The notes: a model not told the origin generated them from the sequence alone. A stretch of DNA of 64,000 bases from Halictus rubicundus (GCF_050948215.1 NC_135151.1:20458720-20522719), one strand, 5' to 3'; shown: positions 48,212-60,587, numbered from the stretch's first letter. Numbers and translations: made by a program.

Positions 48212-49367
48212 TGTACGCGTACACACTCGTCCCGGTCGTCCGCCCCCTATCAATTATATTTCACTCTTTCTCATTCACTTGATTTTTGCTACTTTGTCCC
48301 CTATTCTCCTCATCCATCCCTGCGCGTTCCTCTGTCACCGGTTCCATCGGCTTCTCTTCTTCTTCTTCTTTTTTTTTCCATCACAACTCTCCCACCCCCC
48401 ATCATCATCGATCCCGCTGTGCTCGCCGTTCAATCCCTCCTGGTTCACCCCTCCACACCCCCGTCCCTTTACCCGCGGAACCGTGTCTATCTACTCTTCT
48501 CTCGTCAATTTTATCCCGTTGCTTCTCCTTGTTCCACGGTTTTTTGAAATGCTCCAAGTTAACACGCATCGGGGGACACATCCGTGGCAACTTATCGGCG
48601 CGTGTATCGGCCCGGTCCCGCGTCAAGCCGGTTTCAAAGGGCTCCGATCCCGCAGGTATTTTTGCCCCGGCCAACTACCCTTTTTCAAAACCCACGATGA
48701 TCCTTGTGACCGGAACCTTTTTTTTTTCAGCGTACGCCCGCGACCGAAAAACACGGGCGTAATGATCGCGACCACCCCCGCCCCCACCCCCTCCCCCCGA
48801 CCACGGATTTAGGCCTTTGATAATCGAACCGATTTCGAAGCGACCGCGGCTGTTCGCTGGATCGTGCCGTTCTCGCCAATTATTCTATCTTCCGCGCGCC
48901 GACCGTGGCAAATGACCATAATCGCGAGGACGTGTGCGCCAACGCGTGTCGAATCTCCTGTCAGTCGGCGTGTGCGAGTGTGATCGCTGGGCTACAAGTT
49001 TTTATGCAGCAATGAAAATTGTCTGGTCGCAAGTTACAGAAGCTGGGGTTTTTTTTTTTTTGTTGAGTGACTGTAAAGATCATGCAACTGCAGGTTAAAA
49101 CTCTCGGGGACGTCTGTGGATCAAGACTATACTTGAATGAATCCCTGTCGAGGACGCACACACTTGTTACCATGCTGTAAATTCTAATACTTTGCCGTAG
49201 CTGTAAAAACACGTGTTTTCCCGTAGTTATTGGAAAATGTAGTGAAAGAGTTATGAGCCATCGCGCAGCTCCTCGGAACGCGAGGAGAAAGTAAAAAAAT
49301 GGAAAAATGCGGATCGAATGTTTCAGGTGTTGCGACCAGAATTGCAAAAAAATTCCAATCGAGATTG
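48212..49367. other. pyrimidine- then CpG-rich spacer
   Basis: A 210-codon plus-strand frame starts in the transposon arm and runs through C/T-rich sequence. Its Pro/Ser/Phe-rich peptide looks compositional. No gene recognised. Confidence 0.4.
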
Positions 49368-49577
49368 TTAACATTAAACTTACCACGGTCAAATGACCGG
49401 TTTTATATTTTACAATTATTGAAATTGTGAAAATTCATTTATGGAAAATAGTGGAATTTCCTTGTCCAAGCATTCATTATATGGAAAATTACGGAGAATC
49501 TCAATAAGTTTAGGGTTGCCATTTTTATAAGGCAATATTTACCAGATACTGTTAATGCTTGGTAGGTTTAGTGCTAA
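49368..49577 (+). mobile_element. TTAA-flanked MITE, family C copy 2
   Basis: TTAACATTAAACTTACCACG + GTCAAATGACCGG to TGCTTGGTAGGTTTAGTGCT(AA); the right TTAA is now CTAA. 210 bp, same orientation as 37847. Confidence 0.85.
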
Positions 49578-49744
49578 AAATCTGTAAAAGTGAAAGCTGT
49601 ACGAGAAGAGTCGACAATTTGAAGGTAATGTGAAATACAAATCGCACAAAACCATAGAGAATGTTAAAGTTTTTACCAAATTTGTGACATTATAGCGTTA
49701 TGCGATATTATAAAATTATATACTTTTTAACAGTACGTTATATA

Positions 49745-49937
49745 TAGACTGAGGATTTTATGTCAAAAATTAGTAGGTGTAACTTTAAGTAACAAAAATA
49801 TTGGAAAAATTTAAACAGACAATTATATTATTTTCAATCTGCTAAACATAATAAGAAAGAAAATAAATGTCTATTTCACTTCAGTTCGTTGCAGTTCGGG
49901 TGAAAAATTTTTATTTTCCATACAGATCCGCAGTCTA
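49745..49937. mobile_element. MITE with TAGACTGCGGAT ends, copy 2
   Basis: Left TAGACTGAGGATTTTATGTC, right (reverse) TAGACTGCGGATCTGTATGG. 193 bp, AT-rich inside. Confidence 0.7.
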
Positions 49938-52900
49938 GTTATATAATGATATTATGATGAAATGCAAAGTGGTTCGGTGCATAATGGCACATCACTATCT
50001 CCGTTATTTTTGAAAATTTAAGAAAACTTTATCAATTTTAATTATTGCAAATATTGCACTATATTAATTTTATTTATTGTATTTAATGTTTTCCTGAATA
50101 AGGAGAGCTACAATTTGCCAATAACGATAAACGAGAAAGACAGGTGGTGAAATCGGTAGTCGTAGAAAATTTGTACTACTTAAGTGATCTTGAAATTTTC
50201 ATTTAAAAAATAATCTTTAGTTAAACCTAAACATATATTCACCCTCGGACACCTGCGATTTCTAGGCCTATGCCGGAGTCATTTCTGACCCACGCCAATA
50301 TTTCACTACATCTTTCGATATAAGGCGACGGCTCGGGACTGACTTTCGTCCTATTTCGGACGAAGAAGAAGGAGAGGGGATTTTCTTATTTCGAAATAAA
50401 AGTCTTATATCAGAATAAAATTGTACATATTGACGGTCGCTCGAGCTTATCCCCACCGCTACGGGTCACGAAAGACCCCGGCATAGCATACGTTGGTTTA
50501 AAAATACGTCTGTAAATTGTTCTTGGTCCGAAAAGCTTAGAGTGTCTTTTACTCCAAATATTCAAGAAACAAAAACTGACTATATACTGTGAATATATTC
50601 CGAAATAGCTTCTGAAGTTGAGAACAAAACTACTTTTAAAAAATAATAAAAATACAAAGACTAAATGAAATATCTGTGATATAATTAAAAAACTATTTAG
50701 AATCGACAATTTCGGTGAATTTTGTTCTCTAAAGCAAACGGAGGCGTTAGCAATGCAGGTTTATTTGAAATACGAAATATTTGCCTTCCAAAGCAGCAGA
50801 TAATTAATACATCTACGGCTTTGTTTTCGAACAATGGAAAAGAAAGGAAATCGACAGCGGACTTGAATATTGCCGGTTCACTGGTCTCCCGTGTTTGAAC
50901 GTATTACTCTATATTATCTAGGTCGAATGCGCATTAAATCGAAAATTCATTCGTGTTTCAGTCGAAATCAAAATCGGAGAGGGAAGAACTCGCGAAACGG
51001 CATTGTTCCCCGAATACATTCACTGTTTCATGAAAATGCAGAGGCACGTTGGGTCCCCATTACGTGATGAGAATTAAATTCTCCCCGGCGTACAGATAAG
51101 CCACTCTCAAAGAGACCGAAGTAAACAGGCTAACATTCGTTCATCTAATAATTAAGTACTTTGATCGCTTTGAAATGGAGCAGCGAAAGTACACTTTATC
51201 CCATGCTCGGGGAGGGTTCATTCGTTTACATATACTTTCTACCACTCCGTGCAAGCTTCATCCTTCATCACCATTTATCCGTCGAGTCACAGGCATGCCT
51301 ACGTTCCGCTGCAAATAACCGTGTTATTTGCAATCAGTCTCGCGTATTTGCATGAATCACCTTCGTCAGAACAGAAATTGCTCGAATTTCGCTATCTCCG
51401 GGAGAAAAATTAACTACTCATTATTAGAGCATATCTTTGCGCAAAATAAGAATTGTTTGGAACGATTGCAACGAACAGGAGCCAAACGGAATTTTCTTTC
51501 TCCTTCTACCGTTTTTAATAACCTGCTATTAACAGCTGTTCTTAAGTTTTTCTAGTCTAATTTAAAATAAATAATTTAAACAATTTTTGCTGCAAAGGAA
51601 CTATCCAGAAAGATCTAAAATTCCCTCGTCATCCCGTTTAATAGCAAATCTTGCGTTTCTCTTCGTTTGAAAAATGTTTTAAACTTTTTTGAAAATTACT
51701 CTCATTTCCAATACGTTTCTCAAGCGTTTAAAAAATTAAAAATTCTCGTGTTCCGTCTGATTGAATAGCAAGTTATTTTACACCTTTTTCTGAAATAAAT
51801 TTATAACTGACCATGTAAATATACATTAACACGATTACGAAGCGAGGAACGATATCCAATCGTTAAATACAGCTACATTTGATTTAAATAAACGTTGCCA
51901 TTAGTATCTGAATGGAGACGTATTTAATGGTTGGAAATCGTTTCTCGCTTGGTAATATCATCAATACGAACACTTTTATTAATTTATGCAAAACCTGTAT
52001 TCAAACATTTTAAATAAACGGATAAAATGTTATACATAATTCCTGTACTGGGCTTGTTAAAATAATAAATCCATGTCTTTTCATCAAAAATCGATTTTCC
52101 ATACATTTTTTATTACCTCTGGCAAAACATTTTCGACCAAATGCAATGGTGCGAAGCTAACTAGGAACACCAACATTTTTTGTACGAAAAATAGCATAGT
52201 ACAAATATACTACAAATAATCAAGATTTTCATTTGGTATTCCAATAGGAAACAGTGAATAGGGAAATTGTTACTTGAAAATAAAGCTTGGAGGACTGAAG
52301 ATAAATTTAATATAAATTTATAAATAAAGTGATTTTATGAGAGTTTTACACTGTATCAATAAAACTGTTCATTCTTTTCTACTAGATAATAGACGAGAAT
52401 ATTGAACATTTTTGATGTAGTCATTTTATATCAGACCAATTTTATACCATTTTGTAAAATTTTACGTTCCCACATTTTTAATATTTTTGGTCAAGTTTTC
52501 ATAAGAGATAATACATAAGAAGCTTAAAATAATAATCCCACGTCTATTAAAACAAGTTAACGATCTGCTCAGAGAAAATAATTTCTTTTCTCCATCATAA
52601 TATCTTGTACGAAGATATGCATACATTCGCTAATTGGTTTTTATATGAGCCTGCGAATTATCGGTTTTAATTTCGCTCGTAATTGATCGTATCGAGGAAC
52701 GATATTCAGGCGTCATAACAATTCTTGTACTTTCTGACGAATTGTTCACACGGTCTACGTAATTGGAGATGAGCCAGCGTGTTTTGTTTCGATATAAGAC
52801 AATGACTCGGGACCGGCTTTCGTCCTATTTCGGATGAAGAAGAAGAGGGGATAGTGAATTTCTTATTTCGTAATAAAAAGCGTCGTTTGATATCCGAATA

Positions 52901-53569
52901 AAAATTAATGAATACGAGAGAATCATACATTTCAATTTAATCAAGTACATGTAAAAAATATTTTCATTGTCAGGATACTTTAGTAACAGGACTTTTACAA
53001 GTAGCGTTTATCGACTATTTAGTCTTAATCCGAACGGTGCAATTCGTAATTTCGTTAGGCTAAACACATCCCCTTCACACTCCCAACTACAATACCGATT
53101 ACGTCATTTGAAATGCTGGCTTCTGAATCCGTCTTTGTAATATTCGCTCAGGAAACGCACGTAATCGCTAATGCATCGAGGAGATAATCCCATTGTGTAC
53201 GGAAATCGGCAAATGGTATCCAACGTAACGGAAAGCCGAGTTTATTTCGGCAGTGCTAACTAGCACGTGTACAGTTAGTGTACGAATTATCCGTACAGTA
53301 GGTACCTAATTTCAACAAGCACATGATAAAACTTCGTTTATTAACTCGCTGATCACCAAATTATAACCCCCCGAAAATCCAATAAATTCGAGGAATTTAG
53401 TTGATGAAGTCAAAACTGGAAACGCAAAATTGGGTATAGTGATTATTCATTCAATTCTTCTGCATTCTTTAATTCCAATAAAAATTTAATTCTTTCTCGT
53501 ATATTACAGTAAACTAATATCCACATCTGGTCAAAAAATAGTGTTACCTTTATAATTTTATTTGAACTT
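49938..53569. other. AT-rich spacer with two copies of a dispersed repeat
   Basis: 50316-50425 and 52790-52905 share CGATATAAG, CTTTCGTCCTATTTCGGA, GAAGAAGA, GGGGAT and TTCTTATTTCG in the same orientation; a third, inverted copy is at 44903-44947. No gene recognised in the rest, which is highly AT-rich from 51500 to 52700. Confidence 0.55.
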
Positions 53570-54370
53570 TGTCAGAACTTTACCAGAACTTTACTAGAAC
53601 TTTATTAGAACCGTATTGGAACCCTATTAGAACTTTATTAGAACTTTATTAGAACCTTATTGGAACCCAATTAGAACTTTATCAGAACTTTATTGGAACT
53701 TTATTAGAACTTTATTAGAAACTTATTAGAACTTTATTAGAAACTTATTGGAACCTTATTGGAACCCTATTATAACCTTATTGGAACCCTATTAGAACTT
53801 TATTAGAGCAATATTTGAGCTTTATCAGAACTTTATTAGATCTTTATTAGAACTTTATTAAAACCTTATTGGAATCCTATTAGAACTTTATTAGGACTTG
53901 TTTAGAACCTTATTGGAAGCCTATTAGAACCTAATTAGAACTTTATTAGAATCTTATTGGAACCCTATTAGAATCTTATTGGAACCCTATTAGAACTTTA
54001 TTAGAACCTTATTGGAATCTTATTGGAACCCTATTAGAACCTTATTGGAACCCTATTAGAATCTTATTGGAACGCTATTAGAACCTTATTGGAACCCTAT
54101 TAAAACTTTATTACAACTTTATTGGAACTTTATTAGAACTTTATTAAAACCTTATTGGAATCCTATTAGAACTTTATTAGGACTTGTTTAAAACCTTATT
54201 GGAAGCCTATTAGAACCTAATTAGAAGTTTATTAGAACTTTATTAGAACCTTAGTGGAACCCTATTAGAGCTTTATTGGAACCCTATTAGAACTTTTTGG
54301 AGAACTTTATGTGGACTTTATGAGTTCCTTATGAGAACCTTATTAGGACCTTATTAGAACTTTATTATGA
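53570..54370 (+). repeat. 11-bp tandem array 1 (TTATTAGAACY)
   Basis: Units TTATTAGAACT, TTATTGGAACC and CTATTAGAACC recur on an 11-bp step for about 800 bp (roughly 70 units), with occasional variants (TTATAACC, TTTATCAGAAC). A 22- to 44-bp higher-order pattern, TTATTGGAACCCTATTAGAA, is visible. Non-coding. Confidence 0.95.
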
Positions 54371-56522
54371 CTCAATTATGAACTGTGGTGTTAAACTAAA
54401 CAGAAAAATATTGACTTATGCCACTTTTGCAACAGACGACACACATGCATAGATAGTGTGCGGAACAAAATTTTTACTTGTGTTGCCAACAGGAACAAAC
54501 TGTAATGCTGGCCATCTTGGCTCGATCTTCCCTGTATATTTTTTCTTTTTTAGAATTTCGAATTTTTCGGCTGACTGTATATTCGTAATCGTGTGAAATC
54601 CTCGTAGCGCTCTACCATGCATCGATTGATAGGGTTGGCTTGACAAGGCCCTATCTGACACACTTCTCTGTCCATCAGCACGTCGCGTTTCAAATGTCGA
54701 CTAATAAAATTCATGAAACTTGTTTCCGTGCGCCCGATAAAATCTGATGCTGCGCTGGCCCAGGCCGGATCGATTAAAAATAGAGACGACGAGATACGGG
54801 GCTACGCAAAAAAATGGAACGCGCTGCAACACCGTACGGAAATATTTGTACGATACGGCTGACCCAATTGAATTGAAAATTTAATTTAGTTTATCAATTT
54901 GTAGATCTTATTCCGCAGTGCATCACCGTTCAGTTTGAACGAAGGAAAAAGTATTTTGGAGAAAATAACGCTCGGAGATCGATCATACAATTGTTTTCTC
55001 TCAACTGAATGGTGCCCGACTATCGATAGTTCGATTAAACCAGCTAATCGATGACAGTCTGGATTTTATTTTGAAAACGTTTTCGGAACAGTGCAATTTT
55101 CACAGAATTTTGTCTTTGTTTGCATAAAAATAAACACACGATTCATACGATAATCTCCAAAAATGTTTATTTTGTAAATATTGTTTAAACTAACAATTTT
55201 TTCCGAAAGATTCTTGTGCGACTACATTCGTCGATCGAAATAACACAGCCCAACAAAATTTTATTGTCCTACACCCTGTAGTTCCGGGGATATTTCAACA
55301 AATGTGGTGTTTACCATGATAAAAAATACTTGCAAATATTTCTCAACATGCTATATCATCCTAAAATTTCATCAGCGTGTTACACTCGGATAGTGTCCCT
55401 TGTAAGTGAATGTGCGTATCTTCTAGTATGTAATCATTTATTACTACAGTAAAGTCTTGATCTAAGTCCAATCTTCGGGTCCGTGCTGTGACATAGATCG
55501 TGTAGGGCTACTATTTTCTTGCGATCGCGTCGAACGCGCGGTCGAAGGTGCACTACATATCGTCAATTGAACCACTAGCTCAATGCAATCGAACTTTAAT
55601 GCAATTGGATATTTTAAAAAATGTTAACAAATTCTGAGACAACTGTACGGCGTTTTAACTTCAATAGAACGTCATTGTGTACACGAAATCTATAGCAATA
55701 TTGTATAACAATGTTGTGTTCCCGTTGTGACGTGATGGAATGTCAAAGTGGCAATCGACACAAGTTACATAAAAGTGCAGTTAAAATTTCCGGGCTTTTT
55801 ATACATATGCATACCGCTGGAAGCCCAAGTGTTCGTCCAATCAGCGAGCTGCATATCGTTAGCGAAAAAATGTCAGAATTGTCGAGTTTCTCCTGAGTGA
55901 TTCAGCACTGGCAACAACGAACCAATGTTGATTGTTATTTAGTAAAATTTTCTTGAACAACAATAACGAATAAATAATTAATTATTATTCGGTACATTCC
56001 TTTAGTTATTCGTTTTGGAGAACTTTTATTCGTTATTTATTATTCATATTTACCTCGACAAATGCGGTCGACACGAATGTGTTGTTGTTTACGTTATTTA
56101 TGTTAATTGCATGTTTGTATTTCGCTCTGGATTTAATAAACAGAGTCTGTGTTTACCTGCGAATAACGTATTTTCCTGATCGTGGAAATGGTGCTTGCGA
56201 TTTTCAATTAGTATTTACGTAATTAATATATGCGGTGATTAACATTATGTCTTAATAGTGTTGTGTTAAGTATTAATTAATCTATTAATCTGTTTTATCT
56301 TGTGGCAATAGTGATGTTGATGTGTAGATGTATCCAGCACTTGAAATTTAAGTATTGTGAACGTTCACTTTTTTTAAATTATGGATAAAGAAAGTGGTAC
56401 TGTTAAGAAAATTACTGTCTATTACTAATTACTACAATTATTATCTTATCTATACATTCAATTCTAATTCATTTACTATCTGATTCATTCTAATTCACTG
56501 CGTGTTGTAATAAAAATATGAA
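54371..56522. other. spacer with part of an ACAGTAAAGTCT element
   Basis: 55446-55545 begins ACAGTAAAGTCTTGATCTAA and continues into GGGTCCGTGCTGTGACATAG and ATCGTGTAGGGCTACT, half of the family also present at 37593 and 60588. No gene recognised elsewhere. Confidence 0.5.
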
Positions 56523-57061
56523 ATGGAAAGAATAATAAGGGATATTTTAAGCTTCAACGAAGATGTTGACAGAAGAAGAATGGAGCTGGTATATTTTTCA
56601 AAATAATATTCAGCATTCATGCTGCATTTATTCTCTCAGAATATGAATCGCTTGCAGCATTAATAATATACAGATCAACAGGAAGTAAATATGGTCTCAC
56701 CATTTCATTCAATTTTATTTTTATACACCGCGTTCTTCGCGAAGACCATCTCTTTTTCATTTTTTTTTAGCTTTCTCCGTCTGAAGTCCTTCACGATTTC
56801 CTGTGGATCCTTAGCTCTATGGCTTTTCTCAAGGACTCGGGTTTGGTTAACATCTCTGTGGACATTTGGCAGCCAGGCTCGCACGTTGCCATGGACTTTC
56901 AGACACTTCTACCCTTAGATTTTCGTCTCTCCGCTCCATTTCTCTCTCTTTTCTTCGGTCTCGGATCTTTTTCTAAAACGACGCTATATTACAGAGGAAT
57001 TTCTTTGCGTTTGGTCCAGCCTGTCAGAAAACCCTCTTTCGAGCGAAGGAGAAAAAAATAA
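56523..57061 (+). CDS. candidate two-exon gene, unknown function
   Basis: I do not recognise this protein. Proposed exon 1 is 56523-56588: a start codon with G at +4 and a purine at -3, giving MERIIRDILSFNEDVDRRRM + EL. A donor CTG/GTATAT follows (non-optimal). After a 182-bp intron ending in a strong pyrimidine tract (TTTTTCATTTTTTTTTAG), exon 2 starts at 56771 in the same phase (0). It runs 96 codons to a stop at 57059: LSPSEVLHDFLWILSSMAFL, KDSGLVNISVDIWQPGSH, VAMDFQTLLPLDFRLSAPF. The exon 2 frame has a balanced amino-acid and codon mix unlike the AT-rich surroundings. The last ~32 codons lie in DNA that is duplicated at 57805-57912 on the far side of an 11-bp array, so the true 3' end may have been displaced. 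Alternatives: a decayed exon, an old transposon frame, or chance. Confidence 0.35.
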
Positions 57062-57074
57062 AATAAAATAGAAA
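56965..57074 (+). repeat. direct repeat flanking 11-bp array 2, left copy
   Basis: ATCTTTTTCTAAAACGACGC, GAGGAATTTCTTTGCGTTTG, CCTGTCAGAAAACCCTCTTT and CGAGCGAAGGAGAAAAA recur at 57805-57912 with a few substitutions. Overlaps the 3' part of the candidate gene. Confidence 0.9.
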
Positions 57075-57801
57075 TGGAACTTTATTAGAACCCTGTCAGA
57101 ACTTTATTAGAACTTTATTGGAACCCTATTAGAACTTTATTAGAACTTTATTAGAACTTTATTAGAACTTTATTAGAACTTTGTTAGAACTTTATTATAA
57201 CATTATTAGAACCCTATTAGAACTTTATTAGGACCTTATTGGAACCTTATTAGAACTTTATTAGAACTTTATTAGAACTTTACTAGAACTTTATTAGAAC
57301 CTTAATGGAACCCTATTAGAAATTTATTAGAACCTTATTGGAACCCTATTAGAACTTCATTAGAACTTTATTAAAACTTTACTAGAACCTTACAGGAACC
57401 CTATTAGAACTTTATTAAAACTTTACTAGAACTTTATTAGAACCTTATTGGAACCCTGTTAGAACTTTATTAGATCTTTATTAGAACCTTATTGGAACCC
57501 TGTTAGAACTTTATTAGAACCTTATTGGAACCCTGTTAGAACTTTATTAGAACTTTATTAGAACCTTATTGGAACCCTGTTCGAACTTTATTTGAACTTT
57601 ATTAGAACTTTATTAGAACTTTATTAGATCTTTATTGAAACCTTATTGGAGCCCTATTAGAACTTTATTAAAACCTTATTGGAACCCTATTAGAACTTTA
57701 TTAGAACTTTATTAGAACCTTATTGGAATCCTGTTAGAACTTTATTAGAACTTTATTAGAACTTTAGTAGAACTTTATTAGAACCATATTGGAACCCTAT
57801 T
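57075..57801 (+). repeat. 11-bp tandem array 2 (TTATTAGAACY)
   Basis: Same unit family as 53570-54370 (TTATTAGAACT, TTATTGGAACC, CTGTTAGAACT), about 65 units. Bracketed by a ~110-bp direct repeat, unlike array 1. Confidence 0.95.
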
Positions 57802-57804
57802 TGC

Positions 57805-57912
57805 ATCTTTTTCCAAAACGACGCAATATTACGGAGGAATTTCTTTGCGTTCGTTCGAGCCTGTCAGAAAACCCACTTTCGAGCGAAGGAGAAAAAGAAA
57901 ATAAAATAGAAA
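57805..57912 (+). repeat. direct repeat flanking 11-bp array 2, right copy
   Basis: Matches 56965-57074 (ATCTTTTTCCAAAACGACGC, GAGGAATTTCTTTGCGTTCG, CCTGTCAGAAAACCCACTTT). The right copy begins immediately after the last 11-bp unit. Confidence 0.9.
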
Positions 57913-58014
57913 AAAAATCTTGTGTTAAAAAAATAAATCTTGTGTTTATGGTCCACTCACCTTCCCAATATTATTATGTACATTATAATTTCATCATGTT
58001 CGTGCACCCTAGTA

Positions 58015-58110
58015 TTTGCAGGAAGTAGAATAAGTAGGTAGCAATCAGACGGATCAGCTGATTCCTATCTAGCAGGCGGATTCGCTGAATTGTCAAACTC
58101 AATTTGCAAG
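58015..58110. mobile_element. family D fragment
   Basis: GCAGGAAGTAGAATAAGTAG, CAATCAGACGGATCAGC, GATTCCTATCTAGCAG and GAATTGTCAAACTCAATTT match the central part of family D (compare 6248-6320 and 11830-11925). Ends are missing. Confidence 0.6.
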
Positions 58111-58782
58111 CCTGCCTATACAAAATTTGAAGCACTCATTACCGTCTTGCATTATTAAAGAACCCATACAAATTGCATAATTATTTTATTGGCTTGCAAA
58201 ATTCTGTAATAACAATGCATGTGTTTACATTTCTAAATTCATTCTATTCTTACATTTAATCAATTCAACGTGTACTTTAATGTTCATGTAATTTTGGATA
58301 TATGCAATTTCCGTTCTCCCAAGGGTGACAGTACTTTTTATCAATTTTTGTGATAATGAATGTTGTGATAATGAATTTGAAAATGAATGTTTATTTCGAT
58401 CCTTGGTTACAAGTCTAATCTGTAAAGTCTGTAGTCTTGGAATTTTCCAAAAATTCGAAAACGCGTGGTCTTTTTGTCCGGGGCTGTACCCAACGGGACT
58501 CCTTTTTCCGCCACAAAGCTGCCTCAAAGCCGTACGTTTTCGGAGGGTAGCATGGTCGACGCGTCGACGGTGCGCGCTCGAATTAATCGAGTTGTTCGGG
58601 TTTTTCGGTTCTCGCTGACCAACTCGGTAGAACTTTTATTGCACTGTACAGCTGGAGCACTGTGCGACATTTGAGATTCCTGTACTATTTCATTGACACA
58701 CCTGGCGACCAAGAAAACAGTCCGAACAATGGAAAACTAAAATTGTGAGATCTCGTGTGTGAGGCAATAGTTTTCTATTGTA
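58111..58782. other. spacer
   Basis: No gene or repeat recognised. Confidence 0.35.
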
Positions 58783-59060
58783 CAGTATGTATAAAAATTA
58801 TATGTCACGACCACCATAGCGTGATTCTAGATCGGTGGAAATCTGTTAAAAAAATGCACCGCAAAGTTCACCTTGACCTTGGAAATCAAGGTCGAAGTGT
58901 CGAAAAATTTTCTTTCATCGCATCCTATAGTACTCATCACTCAAATTTTTCGATACTTTGACCTTAAGTTTCGAGGTCAAAATGAATTTTGCGGCGCATT
59001 TTTTTCACAGATCTCCACCGATCCGGTGGTGTAGAATCACTATAATTTTTATACACCCTG
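58783..59060. mobile_element. TA-flanked fold-back MITE
   Basis: Left TA-CAGTATGTATAAAAATTAT; right (reverse) TA-CAGGGTGTATAAAAATTAT. The arms keep pairing inward: GATCGGTGGAAATCTGT with ACAGATCTCCACCGATC, and CACCTTGACCTTGG-type blocks with TTGACCTTAAGTTTCGAGGT. 278 bp, ends related to the CAGGGTGTCCC family. Confidence 0.8.
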
Positions 59061-59068
59061 TACAGTAG

Positions 59069-59277
59069 TTAACACTAAACCTACCGAGCATGAAGAGTAT
59101 CTAGTAAATATTCTTTTACAAAACTGGCAACCATAAATGTATTGAGATTGTCTCTAATTTTCAATGTAACAAATGCTTGGACAAGGATTCCGCTATTTTC
59201 CATAAATGAATTTTTACAGTTTCAATAATTGTAAAATATGAAACCGGTCATTTTGACCGTGGTGAGTTTACTGTTAA
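59069..59277 (-). mobile_element. TTAA-flanked MITE, family C copy 3
   Basis: Inverted relative to 37847: TTAACACTAAACCTACCGAG to GACCGTGGTGAGTTTACTGT(TAA), hairpin CGGTCATTTTGACCG. 209 bp. It lies only 8 bp from the previous element. Confidence 0.85.
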
Positions 59278-60587
59278 GGAGATGGCAAACGATTACCAAG
59301 CCCTTACAAAGAAGGCAAAATATTTCTTTCATGCGTTCGATAATTTCAGTAATTAATTGAAAATTTGTATCTCGGCTCCAAAGGCTCAAACAATACTAGT
59401 GAAATTCTGATTGAAATCTCCAGTGCCAGATAATATTACAAAGTGAAAGGTCGAAGGTCCCATCGCTTAAGTACTGCTTCATTATTTTTCCCTCGAAACT
59501 GGTCTATGGGAACATGAGCATACAGAGTTTATGCTCTCCATCGGGAACATGAAAAATTCATTAAACATTTAAAGGAGTAACTTTATCGCGCGAGACACTT
59601 GGATACGCGCGACGAGTGCATAATATTCGCAGTCTACTTACGCCGAAAGCGCACTCCGCGCACGCAGCAAATTAACACGTTTTCACAGGCGTAAAAACAT
59701 CCTTGCTCCGCAGGATTCGACACCGTTCTTTAACGCGTAAGAGCGAACATAAAAAGGATCGAGGAAAGGAAGTCAATGAGACGGAGGAAGAGAGTGGTTG
59801 CGGGAACGTTTCTTGTATTTTTTTTTTTTTTTTTTTTTTTCTTTACAAACATAAACGCACCGGGGCAGTCGAAAAAGGACAGTATTGAAAAAATATTGAA
59901 ATCCTTAACGAGACGGGTTGCGACGTTAAGCGGAAATAATGTATAAAACTCGCGGCGAGCTGTCGCGTATAATTAGGGAAATCACCGAGCGCAAATGCAG
60001 TCGGCCTGAATGTAGGTTAATTGGTTTTCGCGTGGCTATATACATTCTATCGAGGAAATATCGGGGACCCTTCGCTCGTGCATAGCGGCCCGTGTTTAGC
60101 GACAATTTTTAACGATCACTTTCAAGCGTTCGGGTGGTGGAGGGGTGGGGGTGGGGGGCGGGGTGAGGGGTGGTGGCTCAACTTGTGTCGTTTAATTGAT
60201 ACGGAAACGAGATACAGTGGCAGCCGGCCGAAGGAGGGTTACTCCGAATCGAATCGGCCTCGCGAACCATGCGGATTAATTGGTTCTCCTGTGGAGCGGC
60301 CGCCGAGCGTCGCGGGTTCCCGAATGATACACAGAATGTTCGAAAATGATTCAACAAATTCCAGCCGAACGTTCTATCAGCACCATTTGACGCTAACCGA
60401 TTCGCGTAGTGTTTCGTTTGAAATTGAAACGACTCGTGAAACCGGTTACAAAAAATATTCTAGCGGATCCGATTCCTACTTTAATTGATCGTAATCGAGC
60501 GAAGAATTTCGTGTCAGACACACAACGACATAATCACATAACTTCGAACGCTTTAATCACTCTTCACGCTTGTAATTGAAACCGAGT
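59278..60587. other. spacer with a poly-T run
   Basis: A T23 run lies at 59818-59840. A G-rich block (GGTGGAGGGGTGGGGGTGGG) lies at 60137-60175. A 155-codon plus-strand frame (60021-60488) has no recognisable domain. Confidence 0.4.

Noticed and set aside
48180..48812. 210-codon plus-strand frame, longest in the window
   Set aside because: It begins in the Tc1 terminal repeat and runs through pyrimidine-rich DNA, giving a Pro/Ser/Phe-rich peptide with no recognisable domain.
60021..60488. 155-codon plus-strand frame
   Set aside because: Runs through a G-rich low-complexity block; no domain, splice support or homologous pattern.
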